Origin: Fen-1254 sp963769605
Lineage (GTDB): Bacteria; Bacteroidota; Ignavibacteria; UBA10030
DNA length: 64,000 nt
Assembly (NCBI GenBank): GCA_963769605.1
Contig: CAVYML010000001.1
Span: forward strand, 620,001-684,000
Reading direction: 5' to 3'
The position numbers were made by a program, and so were the translations under genes. The notes below the pieces were generated by a model that saw only the letters and a program-made list of their open reading frames with translations, had not been told where the DNA came from and did not search any database. Numbering within the stretch: position 1 is the stretch's first letter; each line of letters begins with the position of its first letter. Positions 16,046-24,973 of the stretch are shown here, one piece after another.

Positions 16046-17850
16046 TGCAAATGTTCCCGGCGCTTGGTGAATTTGTGCGGTATCTGGAGGGTATCGGTGA
16101 ACTCAAACGAATCAAACAGGTAGTGGATCCGTTCCTCGAAATAACTGAAATTGCCGCGCGAGCTCTTCGTGAAGGTAAAAAGGCTCTTCTTTTTGAAAAT
16201 GTAAAAGGTACGCGGTATCCTCTCGCTATCAATATTTATGCTTCAGAACGCCGGATAGAAATGGCTTTGGGCCGGCATCCTGAACAGATTGGTGAAGAAC
16301 TTGTCGGTTTTGCGGAAAAAATGTTTCCGCCGAAAAGGTCGGAACTCTGGAAGAATAGATCGATGCTTCTCAGAATTCTTCGTGCTCAAACACGAAGAGT
16401 TGCAACCGGATTTTCGCAGTCCATTGTTCTGCCTCCCGACCTCAATGTGCTGCCGCTTCAAACCTGCTGGCCCGGCGATGGAGGCCGGTTCATTACGCAG
16501 GGGCAAGTTGTCACTTACGACCCGGCAGATGGAAAGCGAAATATTGGAATGTATCGGATGCATGTTTATGATGCCGTAACAACCGGCATGCATTGGCAAA
16601 TCCAAAAAGGAGGAGGATTCCATTATTATCATGCGGAACGGATGAATCAAATAATGCCGGTTTCCATTGCGCTTGGAACCGATCCGGCATTGCTGCTAGC
16701 GACGATCGCTCCTTTGCCGGAGAGTATAGATGAAGCGATGTTCGCTGCATTTTTAAGAACTCAAAAAATTCCATTCACTCGCGGGAAAAGCATCAATGTC
16801 GATGTTCCGGCTCAGGCTGAATTCATTCTCGAAGGAAATGTGAAACCCGGCGAGCGTAGAGAGGAGGGACCATTCGGCGATCATTTCGGCCATTATTCCA
16901 ACGCGGCACCATTTCCGGTTTTTTCGCTCTCAGCTATCACGAGCAGAAAAAATCCCATTTATCCTGCATCCGTCGTCGGCATTCCGCCGATGGAAGATAA
17001 ATTTTTGGGAGATGCAGCACAACAAATTCTTTCTCCATTGATCAAGCTGCTTCATACGGAGATCCACTCCCTCTGGGCCTACTATGAAGCGGGTTTTCAT
17101 AACCTGCTTGTTGTTTCCACGGAAGCACGATATAAAAAGGAGGCCATGAAGACCGCACTGGGATTACTTGGGACAAGTCAATTGTCATTGACCAAATGCA
17201 TGGTTCTGGTCTCGGAAAACATCGATCCGAGAAACTGGTCTTCCGTTCTGAAAGAAATTCATGGCAACTTTGATCCGCGGTTCGACTTTGTCCTGCTTCC
17301 GAATGTTCCGCTTGACACACTCGACTTTACAAGTTTTAAAATGGAATTGGGGAGCAAAATGATTATCGATGCAACGCGAAAGCAAATCGGGAAAGATCAA
17401 CGACAAAGAGCAGTCAAACGAATATCCGATCTAAAGCGCCCCCGGATTTCAGAGGTAATCTCTTTCGATAAAAGAATCATGGATGCGGAATCGTGGGAAG
17501 AAACGCTGCTTGTCGTCAAAATTCGTTCGAACGGATCGCAATCAGACGGAAGGCCGGTTCTTGAAAAATTACTTCGGAATAAGGAACTTCAGACATTCAG
17601 CATTATTGCAGTAGTAAGCGAAGATATCGATGTGAGAGATCAAGTGAACTCGATTTGGGGCATCTTTACCCGATTCGACTGTCAGCGCGATGTCTATTTT
17701 ACGAATCAGAAATTATTGGGAATTTCTCCGCTCTATTCAGGTGTTATGGGGATAGATGCGACTTGGAAAAAAGGATATCCGGATCCTCTTGTCATGGATC
17801 CCAAGGTCGTGTATAAAATCCATTCACAATGGGAAGAATTTTGGAAATAG
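16045..17850 (+). CDS. UbiD family decarboxylase (menaquinone biosynthesis)
   Basis: The 601-residue protein is a UbiD-type prenyl-FMN-dependent decarboxylase, with GELKRIKQVVDPFLEITEI at the start, the family block EGPFGDHFGHYSNAAPFP, and the catalytic acidic and arginine residues spread between residues 150 and 300. At about 600 residues it is longer than UbiD of E. coli (about 500) and matches the UbiD-like enzymes of futalosine clusters, which decarboxylate the naphthoate ring. Start choice: ATG 16045 overlaps ubiX by 1 bp. An upstream in-frame ATG at 15880 lies wholly inside ubiX. Next in line, after 2 bp, is mqnE-mqnA. Confidence 0.9.
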   Translation: MQMFPALGEFVRYLEGIGELKRIKQVVDPFLEITEIAARALREGKKALLFENVKGTRYPLAINIYASERRIEMALGRHPEQIGEELVGFAEKMFPPKRSELWKNRSMLLRILRAQTRRVATGFSQSIVLPPDLNVLPLQTCWPGDGGRFITQGQVVTYDPADGKRNIGMYRMHVYDAVTTGMHWQIQKGGGFHYYHAERMNQIMPVSIALGTDPALLLATIAPLPESIDEAMFAAFLRTQKIPFTRGKSINVDVPAQAEFILEGNVKPGERREEGPFGDHFGHYSNAAPFPVFSLSAITSRKNPIYPASVVGIPPMEDKFLGDAAQQILSPLIKLLHTEIHSLWAYYEAGFHNLLVVSTEARYKKEAMKTALGLLGTSQLSLTKCMVLVSENIDPRNWSSVLKEIHGNFDPRFDFVLLPNVPLDTLDFTSFKMELGSKMIIDATRKQIGKDQRQRAVKRISDLKRPRISEVISFDKRIMDAESWEETLLVVKIRSNGSQSDGRPVLEKLLRNKELQTFSIIAVVSEDIDVRDQVNSIWGIFTRFDCQRDVYFTNQKLLGISPLYSGVMGIDATWKKGYPDPLVMDPKVVYKIHSQWEEFWK

Positions 17851-17852
17851 TC

Positions 17853-19715
17853 ATGGAGATACATTTCCGGGATAAAAAACTTGAACCCGTCTGGAAAAAA
17901 ATCCAGAAGGGGGATAGATTATCGCATGAAGACGGATTGACTCTTTTCGCAACAGACGATGTTATTTCGCTAGGCAAGATGGCACACTTTGTTCAAAAGC
18001 AAAGAAGCGGCGATGCGGTCTATTTTGTCCTGAATCAAAAAATCGAACCGACAAACATCTGTGTCTTATCATGCAAGTTTTGCGACTTTGCGGTTCAGAA
18101 GGGTAGGGCGAAAGCATATGAAATGACGATAAAAGAAATTCTCGGCAAGCTTACTTCCGATATTCAGGAAGTACATATCACCGGCGGTTTGCATCCGGAT
18201 TGGGAGTGGGAATTTTATCTTACTATGCTGCGCCGAATTTGCGACAAATTTCCACATGCCGATATCAAAGCATTTACAGCGGTTGAAATCGATTTTTTCC
18301 ATAAGAAATTCAAAATTTCAATTGAAGATGTTTTACGGCAGCTGAAGGAAGCCGGATTGCGAACGATGCCCGGTGGAGGAGCAGAAGTATTTTCAGAACG
18401 AGTGAGAAAGGAGCTCTTTCCTCAGAAGATAGGAGCCCGGACCTGGCTGGACATTCATCGTAAAGCACACAGCTTGGGAATCCCGACAAATGCAACAATT
18501 TTATACGGCCACATCGAAACCGTGGAAGAACGCGTGCATCACCTCAGCAGACTTCGGGAATTACAAGATGAGACGCGGGGTTTTCTTTCTTTTGTGCCAT
18601 TAGCCTTCCAGTCGGGGGTGACCGGCATCAAGCCGCCGGATCAATCGACCTCGGCTATCGACGACCTGAAAATGATTGCCGTCTCACGCCTGATGCTCGA
18701 TAATTTTCCGCATATCAAGGCCTATTGGGTAATGTTGACGGAAGAAGTTGCATCGATAGCGTTGAATTTTGGCGCGGACGATATGGATGGAACGGTGGGA
18801 GGTGAACGAATCGCGCATGATGCAGGTGCGATGAGTCCCTCAGCGCTGGCCAAAGAACAAATCATTAAAATTATTCGCAATGCAGGAAAGATTCCGGTTG
18901 AACGGGATATTTATTATAATCCGCTGAATTTGTACAGTGAAAATGTAGTTGGAAAAATTCCGTATTTGAATTCCGTGCCATTCTATGAATATATCGAAAA
19001 GCGGCAATTCAAGATTTTACCTGTTTCTCCCCGGCGAATGGGCGTGCTGTCCTCCATGGGACAATTGAATGCCGGCCTTTTTTCTTTAGTCGACTATTTG
19101 CGGCAGAAGAAGCAACTGGAACCTCTTGATTATTGCATTGCAACGCGCGATCAAGTAAAGAGCGTTATGCTCTTTTCAAATCATGGATGGCGGGACCTGC
19201 AGGGCAGGACCATCGGCATTATCGATGACACGGCAACTTCCGTTCAGCTTTTAAGAGTTTTGTTGAAAAATAAATACGGAGTGCAGGCACGCTTCCAGCG
19301 CATGAATTCCGGTGTCAATGAGTATGGGTCATTCGATGCCGTACTCTTGATCGGTGATGAGGCTCTTCGCTATCAAAAGCACGGGCTTGCCGGTTTTGAG
19401 TTGATCTATGATCTTGCCGCTGAATGGTACGAATGGAAACAACTTCCATTTGTTTTTGCGGTATGGGCTGTTCAAAAAACGATGAAACCGGATGCAAAGT
19501 TAGAGTTGACTGAAATTCTTCAAGCTTCGCTAAAAAAAGCGGAACAAAATTATGCAGCAGCAGGAGCTCTGCATGCACGCAGTATCGGCCTTACAGAGCA
19601 GGAATGTGAAGAATATCTGGAAGGATTCAATTTCCGTGTCGGTAAACGAGAATATGCTGCAATTACAGAATTCGAAAAACTTTTAATCGATCTGGAAGTA
19701 ATGGAAGAAGCATGA
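17853..19715 (+). CDS. fused aminofutalosine synthase MqnE and chorismate dehydratase MqnA
   Basis: The 620-residue product joins two futalosine enzymes in one frame. Residues 1-360 are a radical-SAM protein with CVLSCKFC (Cys 70, 74, 77 of the 4Fe-4S cluster), TGGLHPDW, GGGAEVFSERV and the MqnE/CofH-like end. From about residue 365, GKIPYLNSVPFYEYIEK starts an MqnA domain, a periplasmic-binding-protein fold that converts chorismate to 3-enolpyruvyl-benzoate (MGVLSSMGQLNAGLFSLVDY). MqnA makes the substrate of MqnE, so the two active sites act in sequence. The joint lies near codons 355-365, with no stop between. I chose ATG 17853, 2 bp after the UbiD stop. The fusion is unusual and I cannot say how common it is. 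Confidence 0.88.
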   Translation: MEIHFRDKKLEPVWKKIQKGDRLSHEDGLTLFATDDVISLGKMAHFVQKQRSGDAVYFVLNQKIEPTNICVLSCKFCDFAVQKGRAKAYEMTIKEILGKLTSDIQEVHITGGLHPDWEWEFYLTMLRRICDKFPHADIKAFTAVEIDFFHKKFKISIEDVLRQLKEAGLRTMPGGGAEVFSERVRKELFPQKIGARTWLDIHRKAHSLGIPTNATILYGHIETVEERVHHLSRLRELQDETRGFLSFVPLAFQSGVTGIKPPDQSTSAIDDLKMIAVSRLMLDNFPHIKAYWVMLTEEVASIALNFGADDMDGTVGGERIAHDAGAMSPSALAKEQIIKIIRNAGKIPVERDIYYNPLNLYSENVVGKIPYLNSVPFYEYIEKRQFKILPVSPRRMGVLSSMGQLNAGLFSLVDYLRQKKQLEPLDYCIATRDQVKSVMLFSNHGWRDLQGRTIGIIDDTATSVQLLRVLLKNKYGVQARFQRMNSGVNEYGSFDAVLLIGDEALRYQKHGLAGFELIYDLAAEWYEWKQLPFVFAVWAVQKTMKPDAKLELTEILQASLKKAEQNYAAAGALHARSIGLTEQECEEYLEGFNFRVGKREYAAITEFEKLLIDLEVMEEA

Positions 19716-19721
19716 AGGTCT

Positions 19722-20528
19722 ATGTCAGAACAGATTCTTAAACGATTCGAAGAGCTTATTGTCATAGGAAAGAAACTTACCCCCCAGGGCGGATTCGATT
19801 TTTCCGGATATAATGCGCGTCTGCAAAACACATATTTGGGATGGCGCAAAGCATGTCTTGAAGTCCTTGAACTTTCTGGTCCGATCGGAATCCCATATAA
19901 AAATAAAATTCTTAATGATCAAAATGGCGGCGTTTTCTATCAAGTTTCTGCACTCTTAATTCTACATTCAATAAACGAATTGTACTCTAAACTTAAGGCT
20001 TCACCGGAAATGGCATCTGCAGAGAGCAAGGATATACAGGCGAATCAACATTTAACACAAACTGCCTCGGAGGGAGTTCGTGTCTTGAAACCGCCGATCA
20101 AAACGGAAAAGAAGCAGACCGAAATTGCTGGAAGTGCCGGCGCACGTACTGTTTATATTATCGGAGAAAAGAACAATCCTTTATATATCCAGCTGGCGCA
20201 TTTTTTATTGGAGATTGGAATCGAAGAGGTTCTGATAGAAAGAAAGCATGGAACGATGATTTCGTTTAATGCCTTTCAAGAACGAGCCGATATACAGTTT
20301 GCATTTTTTGTCCTGAATGAAGACGATCTCGCTTATGCTATGTTTGAAATAGGTCATTTGGTTGGAAAACTCGGATCAGGACACGTGTGCATATTATGCA
20401 AATCTGAAGTGAATTTTCCCGAGAATATACCGGGAGTCAGCGTAAAGCGGATTATTATAAAGCTGGAAGAGGCCGGCTTGGAATTAATTAAAGAATTAAA
20501 AGCGGCAGGATATACCATTAATATTTAG
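19722..20528 (+). CDS. TIR-like (CAP12/PF10137-type) domain protein in the menaquinone cluster
   Basis: The 268-residue protein has an N-terminal helical region (FEELIVIGKKLTPQGGFDFS onward) and a linker of about residues 95-140. From residue 142 it has an alpha/beta domain: VYIIGEKNN, DIQFAFFVLNEDD, FEIGHLVGKLGSGHVCILC and IPGVSVKRI. This order matches the TIR-like nucleotide-binding domain of PF10137, where the segment before FELG usually reads ARxNV. Here it is LAYAM, so the arginine and asparagine are missing while the glutamate (about 209) of FEIG stays. In other systems such domains cleave NAD+ or bind nucleotides. Activity is unproven here. It starts 6 bp after mqnE-mqnA, so it is co-transcribed. 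Confidence 0.65.
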   Translation: MSEQILKRFEELIVIGKKLTPQGGFDFSGYNARLQNTYLGWRKACLEVLELSGPIGIPYKNKILNDQNGGVFYQVSALLILHSINELYSKLKASPEMASAESKDIQANQHLTQTASEGVRVLKPPIKTEKKQTEIAGSAGARTVYIIGEKNNPLYIQLAHFLLEIGIEEVLIERKHGTMISFNAFQERADIQFAFFVLNEDDLAYAMFEIGHLVGKLGSGHVCILCKSEVNFPENIPGVSVKRIIIKLEEAGLELIKELKAAGYTINI

Positions 20529-20531
20529 CGC

Positions 20532-20573
20532 GGAATATGAAATATAGAATGCAGAATATAGGATCTAGAAAAC
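20532..20573. repeat. six-unit 7-bp-period intergenic repeat (about AGAATAT)
   Basis: GGAATAT, GAAATAT, AGAATGC, AGAATAT, AGGATCT and AGAAAAC follow each other in exact 7-bp register just after the TIR-like gene. Similar heptad arrays with another consensus occur at 42746 and 60022. Confidence 0.55.
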
Positions 20574-20604
20574 GGAGAAGTGAGAAAAAAAACTTCTTCT
20601 TATC

Positions 20605-20636
20605 ACTCCTTGGGGAAAGGTGCAAGGAGTTTTTTT
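20605..20636 (+). terminator. rho-independent terminator before mqnC
   Basis: ACTCCTT (20605-20611) pairs perfectly with AAGGAGT (20624-20630) around a 12-nt loop, followed by T residues to 20636. It ends the mqnP-ubiX-ubiD-mqnEA-TIR transcript. mqnC lies downstream, so it would need read-through or its own promoter, for which I see no good candidate. Confidence 0.75.
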
Positions 20637-20669
20637 ACATCGCTCAAAATTTTCTCTTACGGTGAATGC

Positions 20670-21764
20670 ATGACGGTTGAAGAAATATCAAAAAAAATTC
20701 AGTTTGGCGATCGGATGACGAAAGAAGAGGGAGTATTTCTTCTCCGTAATGCGGAAATTCTCGATCTCGGTGATTTAGCAAACGAAGTTCGTTTTAGAAA
20801 TAACCCGGAACCGCGTGTGACGTATGTTCTGGATACGAATCCGAATTATTCAAATGTCTGTAATATCGATTGTATCTTCTGTGCTTTCTACCGTCATCAG
20901 GGAGAAACAGGAGTCTACACACATACGGTGAATTATTTGATAGAAAAATTCAAAGATGCTGCTCGGAAAGGAACGACGACCGTTCTTCTTCAAGGAGGGA
21001 TAAATCCAGATTTGCCTTTTGAGTATTATCTGGAACTTGTCGATCGGACTGTGAATGAGGTTCCGCAGGTATTTCCACATTTCTTTTCGACTTCTGAAAT
21101 TCTCAACATGTCGAAAGTGTCCGGCCTTAGTATTCGGACGGTGCTAGAAAAATTATGGGAAAAAGGATTGCGCTCCCTGCCGGGCGGTGGAGCGGAAATA
21201 CTCTCCGACAGCGTTAAAAAGAAAATTAGCAGTAAAAAAGGGACTTCTGCCGATTGGCTCAATGTGATGAGAACTGCGCATGGAATTGGGTATAAAACGA
21301 CCGCTACGATGATGTATGGACATCTCGAAAAAGAGGAGGACATTATTCTACACCTTGACCTCGTACGCAGCTTACAGGACGAGACAGGAGGCTTTACAGC
21401 GTTTATTCCATGGTCGTTCAAACCCGGTAATACACCGCTGGAGAAGATCATACCACATTATGCCTCGCCGATGCGATATCTTCAGATAATAGCGCTGTCG
21501 CGCATCTATCTCGATAATTTCCGGCATATTCAGGGTTCTTGGTTTTCCGAAGGGAAAAAGATCGGGCAGATATCGCTTCACTTTGGAGCGGACGATTTCG
21601 GCGGTGTTTTAGTGGAGGAAAATGTTCATGCCTCGGCTAAGTTTGTCAATAAGACAAGCGTCGAGGAATGTAAGTCGCTTATACGCGAAGCCGGTTTCCT
21701 GCCTGCACAGCGTACAACCCTTTATGAAATTCTAAATGTTGATGAGGTGCGGAAGGCCGTATAG
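20670..21764 (+). CDS. mqnC: cyclic dehypoxanthine futalosine synthase MqnC (radical SAM)
   Basis: MqnC is the radical-SAM enzyme that cyclises dehypoxanthine futalosine, a step of the futalosine menaquinone pathway. The 364-residue protein has the cluster motif CNIDCIFC (Cys 64, 68, 71), LLQGGINPDLPF, GGGAEILSDSVKKK and FIPWSFKPGNTPL. The length and the KIQFGDRMTKEEG start agree with MqnC. I chose the ATG at 20670. Residues upstream to 20580 are in frame but cover a terminator hairpin. A terminator lies between it and the other menaquinone genes. MqnB and MqnD are not in the window, so the pathway is incomplete here. Confidence 0.93.
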   Translation: MTVEEISKKIQFGDRMTKEEGVFLLRNAEILDLGDLANEVRFRNNPEPRVTYVLDTNPNYSNVCNIDCIFCAFYRHQGETGVYTHTVNYLIEKFKDAARKGTTTVLLQGGINPDLPFEYYLELVDRTVNEVPQVFPHFFSTSEILNMSKVSGLSIRTVLEKLWEKGLRSLPGGGAEILSDSVKKKISSKKGTSADWLNVMRTAHGIGYKTTATMMYGHLEKEEDIILHLDLVRSLQDETGGFTAFIPWSFKPGNTPLEKIIPHYASPMRYLQIIALSRIYLDNFRHIQGSWFSEGKKIGQISLHFGADDFGGVLVEENVHASAKFVNKTSVEECKSLIREAGFLPAQRTTLYEILNVDEVRKAV

Positions 21765-22026
21765 GGAGGGTTAAATGGTGTTGATGCTCGGATGAAGTCT
21801 GCGTCAGTTTTAGATTATTCATTGGAATCAGGAATAAAAATCGGTTTCACATTTTTTTGTTTGACATACTATATTTCTCGTTTTCTTAACAAGGAGAAAC
21901 GTATTTTTCTGCTACCCCCCCTTTTCTTTTTCGAAGAAAAAACCAATATTGTATTTAGAGATGATATAATTTCTTTCAATTCACAGTATCGTCATTCGTG
22001 CGGAATAATAGCAGTGTGAAAATTAT

Positions 22027-23019
22027 ATGTTGAACCATATTTGGTGGATGCTTATCGTTCTTGCTGTGCTCGTAGCAGCAGGAAACGATACATACGATGA
22101 ACTGAAAAATACTTACAGGAATGGTCTTCCTCTTCAGGTATCTTTCTGCTCAAAAGAAATCTATCGAGGAGGGGACAAGACCGAAGGTGATCTGATTGTT
22201 CCAGGTTTGGCATTGAGAAATTTCTATGGTATCGAGGATCGTAATTGTCTAAACGATACGGTCAGACAGCCTGCATATGTGTTAACTGACGGAAAGGCAG
22301 AGCTTATTATATCAGAATCGTCTCCAGTCATTTGGCGGAACATGGTGAAAGGCGGTTCATCAAAAGGGATGCTTTTCGGACAAATCTTTTCGATTCGATT
22401 TACAAAAGATAAAATGAATGCTGAGGGCGAACTCGTTTTTGAACCAATCCACTTTATTAAGCTTCGTGCTGTCACTCAGGCAGCGATTGATTTTGCAGGA
22501 ACTGCGGTAGAAATAGCTCTGGCATTAGTCGGTGTGATGGCCTTATGGCTGGGATTGATTAAAATTGGTGAAGAGGCAGGACTTGTGAGATTGCTCTCCA
22601 AATTGCTTGCTCCAATTATAAAAATAATTTTTCCGGATGTACCAAAGGGTCATCCAGCTATCGGTTCTATCCTTATGAATATAGCGGCAAATATGCTCGG
22701 TCTTAATAATGCCGCGACTCCACTTGGTTTAAAGGCAATGGAAGAATTGAATTCGCTCAATCCAGATCCCGGCACTGCAACTAATGCAATGGTAACGTTT
22801 CTGGCAATCAATACGGGCGGTCTGATACTTATTCCTGCAACAGCTATTGCCGTCCGGGCAGCGGCAGGCTCGGTGAACCCGGGAATTATTATCGGCACCT
22901 CGATTTTCGGTGCATTATGTGCAACCATTGCCGGCGTGACCGCATCGAAATTACTTCAAAAACTGCCGTGGTACAGAATCGATTCAGAAAAAAAAGACAC
23001 AGACAATAGCGGTGGATAA
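22027..23019 (+). CDS. SpmA-like nucleoside recognition (Gate) domain membrane protein
   Basis: The 330-residue protein has a hydrophobic N-terminus (MLNHIWWMLIVLAVLVAAGN), then about 130 residues of extracytoplasmic-looking soluble sequence, then a cluster of membrane segments with the Gate motif GSILMNIAANMLGLNNAATPLG and FLAINTGGLILIPATAIAV. That core is the spore maturation protein A / nucleoside recognition family, although this organism has no reason to sporulate. A soluble insertion after the first membrane segment is larger than in the Bacillus protein. A likely partner (SpmB-like) begins at the overlapping stop/start. Function in non-sporulating bacteria is unknown. Confidence 0.85.
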   Translation: MLNHIWWMLIVLAVLVAAGNDTYDELKNTYRNGLPLQVSFCSKEIYRGGDKTEGDLIVPGLALRNFYGIEDRNCLNDTVRQPAYVLTDGKAELIISESSPVIWRNMVKGGSSKGMLFGQIFSIRFTKDKMNAEGELVFEPIHFIKLRAVTQAAIDFAGTAVEIALALVGVMALWLGLIKIGEEAGLVRLLSKLLAPIIKIIFPDVPKGHPAIGSILMNIAANMLGLNNAATPLGLKAMEELNSLNPDPGTATNAMVTFLAINTGGLILIPATAIAVRAAAGSVNPGIIIGTSIFGALCATIAGVTASKLLQKLPWYRIDSEKKDTDNSGG

Positions 23020-23567
23020 TGACGGAACTTTTTAGAAATATCATAAATCTGATTGCCGTCACAGCAATTCCGCTGATGATTCTTATCTTTCTGGTATGGG
23101 GAGCGGTCAAGAAAGTAAGAGTATATGAGTCTTTTGTCGAAGGTGCAAGAGAAGGATTTACAACAGCGATACGGATTATTCCGTATCTTGTAGCAATGTT
23201 ATTCGCTATAGGTATGTTTCGGGCGAGCGGCGCGATGGATCTGTTGGTAAAAGCGCTTTCCCCGCTTACGAATATCATTGGACTTCCGGCAGAAACGCTG
23301 CCGATGGCGGTGATGCGCCCTCTTTCAGGAAGCGGGTCACTTGGTATCATGACCGAATTGATGAAAGTGCATGGACCGGATTCTTTTATCGGTGTTCTTG
23401 CATCGACTATGTACGGAAGTTCGGAAACAACCTTTTATGTCCTTGCAGTATATTTTGGTGCTGTGCAAATTAAAAATACCCGGCACGCCGTTCCGGCAGG
23501 TTTGATTGCAGATTTCTTCGGTATGCTTGGGGCTTTGTTTATATGCCGGGTTCTTTTTGCTGTTTAA
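23019..23567 (+). CDS. SpmB-like nucleoside recognition domain membrane protein
   Basis: The 182-residue hydrophobic protein contains the second Gate half (IRIIPYLVAMLFAIGMFRAS; MAVMRPLSGSGSLGIMTELM; STMYGSSETTFYVLAVYFG) and matches SpmB. Its ATG overlaps the spmA-like stop by 1 bp (TAATG), so the two are coupled and probably form a complex in the inner membrane. Together they may act in transport or sensing of a small molecule (inference). A beta-barrel candidate gene follows after 24 bp. Confidence 0.88.
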   Translation: MTELFRNIINLIAVTAIPLMILIFLVWGAVKKVRVYESFVEGAREGFTTAIRIIPYLVAMLFAIGMFRASGAMDLLVKALSPLTNIIGLPAETLPMAVMRPLSGSGSLGIMTELMKVHGPDSFIGVLASTMYGSSETTFYVLAVYFGAVQIKNTRHAVPAGLIADFFGMLGALFICRVLFAV

Positions 23568-23591
23568 CTATTATAAAGAAGGGAAAAAAAC

Positions 23592-24896
23592 ATGAAAATG
23601 CAGCGAATGATCGTATGTGTACTCGCCTGCGTATTGTTGCAGATTGGAATTACTCCTGCACAGTCGCAGGAACAGGTTGCTGGAGCCGCAATGAGCAGCG
23701 GTATTCTTCCCGTCGGGTTGGGAGCTACGTATATTAATGGCCAGCCTTATTACCTTATCAATTTTGAACCCGATGTTTCATTCGGAAACTTCGGCATCGG
23801 ATTGGATGTCAACTTGCGCTACGATTCAAATGGAAAATTGAGGCCGGAATATACTTCATTTGCGGATTATCTCAGGCTTATTCGTTATGCACGGTGGGCA
23901 CAAAAGGGAGATCCATTATATGTTCGCATTGGCGAACTGGATAATGCGTTATTAGGTCATGGTTTTATTATGGAAGGGTATCAGAATTCTTCCAGCTATG
24001 ATTTGAGAAAAACCGGAATGGAACTTGATCTGGATTTCAACCAGTTTGGAATCGAATCGATGACCAGCGACCTTGCACATGCCGGAATTACCGGCGTGCG
24101 GGGATATCTCAAGCCGCTGAAGTTGACTCCTCTTGATAAAATTCCGGTCATAAATAATTTTGAGATCGGCGCGACTTATGTCACAGATCGTGCACAGTAC
24201 GCAGATGTTGCGATTGATCCATCAAACGGCAATACGCTTGTTGGAAATGCAATGTCGATTTACGGCTTCGATGCAGGATTGCCTCTTCTGTCATACAGGA
24301 TGGTGAAGTCGACGCTTTATGTGGACTATGCAAAAATCGTCAATTATGGCAGCGGCACTGCTGCAGGAATCGATTTTCGCTTTTCCGGCTTGGGATTGGT
24401 GACAATTAATGCGAAGTACGAACGGCAATTTAACGGCGATCAATTTATTCCTTCTTACTTCAACGCGTTGTATGAAATGGATCGATTTACCGGCAATATA
24501 AATTCTTTCAGAAGCAAAGCCGATTCGCTTACAACTGTTACAAAAAATCAGGGAAATTACGGCTCGATTGTGGTCAGTATCTTGAATACATTTAAAATTA
24601 TCGGAAATTATCAAGCGCCTGTCGGTGTCAAGGATGCCGGCTTCTTCCATGCTGTGCTTGATTTTCCGGATGTTATTACGTCCGTTGTGCTCGACGGCGG
24701 TTATGATAAAAAGAATATAGGACCCTTGTTTACGCTTGACGAGAATTCTCTTCTCTATGCTGAAGTCGGATACAAGCCTATATCGTTTATTCTTGTTTCG
24801 ATGGTCTATCAATGGACATGGACGCTGAACAGCAGCGGTGAGTATGAGTCTCAAAAGCGAATTGAACCGAAAGTAAGTTTTGTCTACCAATTTTAA
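23592..24896 (+). CDS. predicted outer-membrane beta-barrel protein, function unknown
   Basis: The 434-residue protein has a signal peptide (MKMQRMIVCVLACVLLQIGI, likely cleaved near AQSQ) and many short alternating strands. They include SGILPVGLGATYINGQPYYL, RWAQKGDPLYVRIGELD, the strand-rich end VGYKPISFILVSMVYQWTW and the final aromatic YQF, which fits a beta-barrel C-terminus. No enzyme motif is visible. I recognise a general outer-membrane style but not the family. It follows the SpmA/SpmB pair with a ribosome site (AAGAAGGG) and may be co-transcribed. Codon use is like its neighbours. Confidence 0.7.
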   Translation: MKMQRMIVCVLACVLLQIGITPAQSQEQVAGAAMSSGILPVGLGATYINGQPYYLINFEPDVSFGNFGIGLDVNLRYDSNGKLRPEYTSFADYLRLIRYARWAQKGDPLYVRIGELDNALLGHGFIMEGYQNSSSYDLRKTGMELDLDFNQFGIESMTSDLAHAGITGVRGYLKPLKLTPLDKIPVINNFEIGATYVTDRAQYADVAIDPSNGNTLVGNAMSIYGFDAGLPLLSYRMVKSTLYVDYAKIVNYGSGTAAGIDFRFSGLGLVTINAKYERQFNGDQFIPSYFNALYEMDRFTGNINSFRSKADSLTTVTKNQGNYGSIVVSILNTFKIIGNYQAPVGVKDAGFFHAVLDFPDVITSVVLDGGYDKKNIGPLFTLDENSLLYAEVGYKPISFILVSMVYQWTWTLNSSGEYESQKRIEPKVSFVYQF

Positions 24897-24973
24897 AAAG
24901 CAATTTCGTTTTAGATTTTGGTAAAAATGAGTTTCCGTCTGCTCCGATTGGTGGATAGAAGAAAGAGCCTTTT

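Noticed and set aside
19722..20528. A full TIR-based antiphage system around the TIR-like gene
   Set aside because: Neighbours are all menaquinone enzymes. No CD-NTase, STING, SIR2 or other defence gene is nearby, and the usual ARxN segment is altered.
21792..22019. 75-residue plus-strand reading frame before the SpmA-like gene
   Set aside because: Low-complexity, phenylalanine-rich translation with poly-C and poly-T runs, no ribosome site and no family match. The area looks like a leader/promoter region (TTGACA at 21861, TATAAT at 21965).
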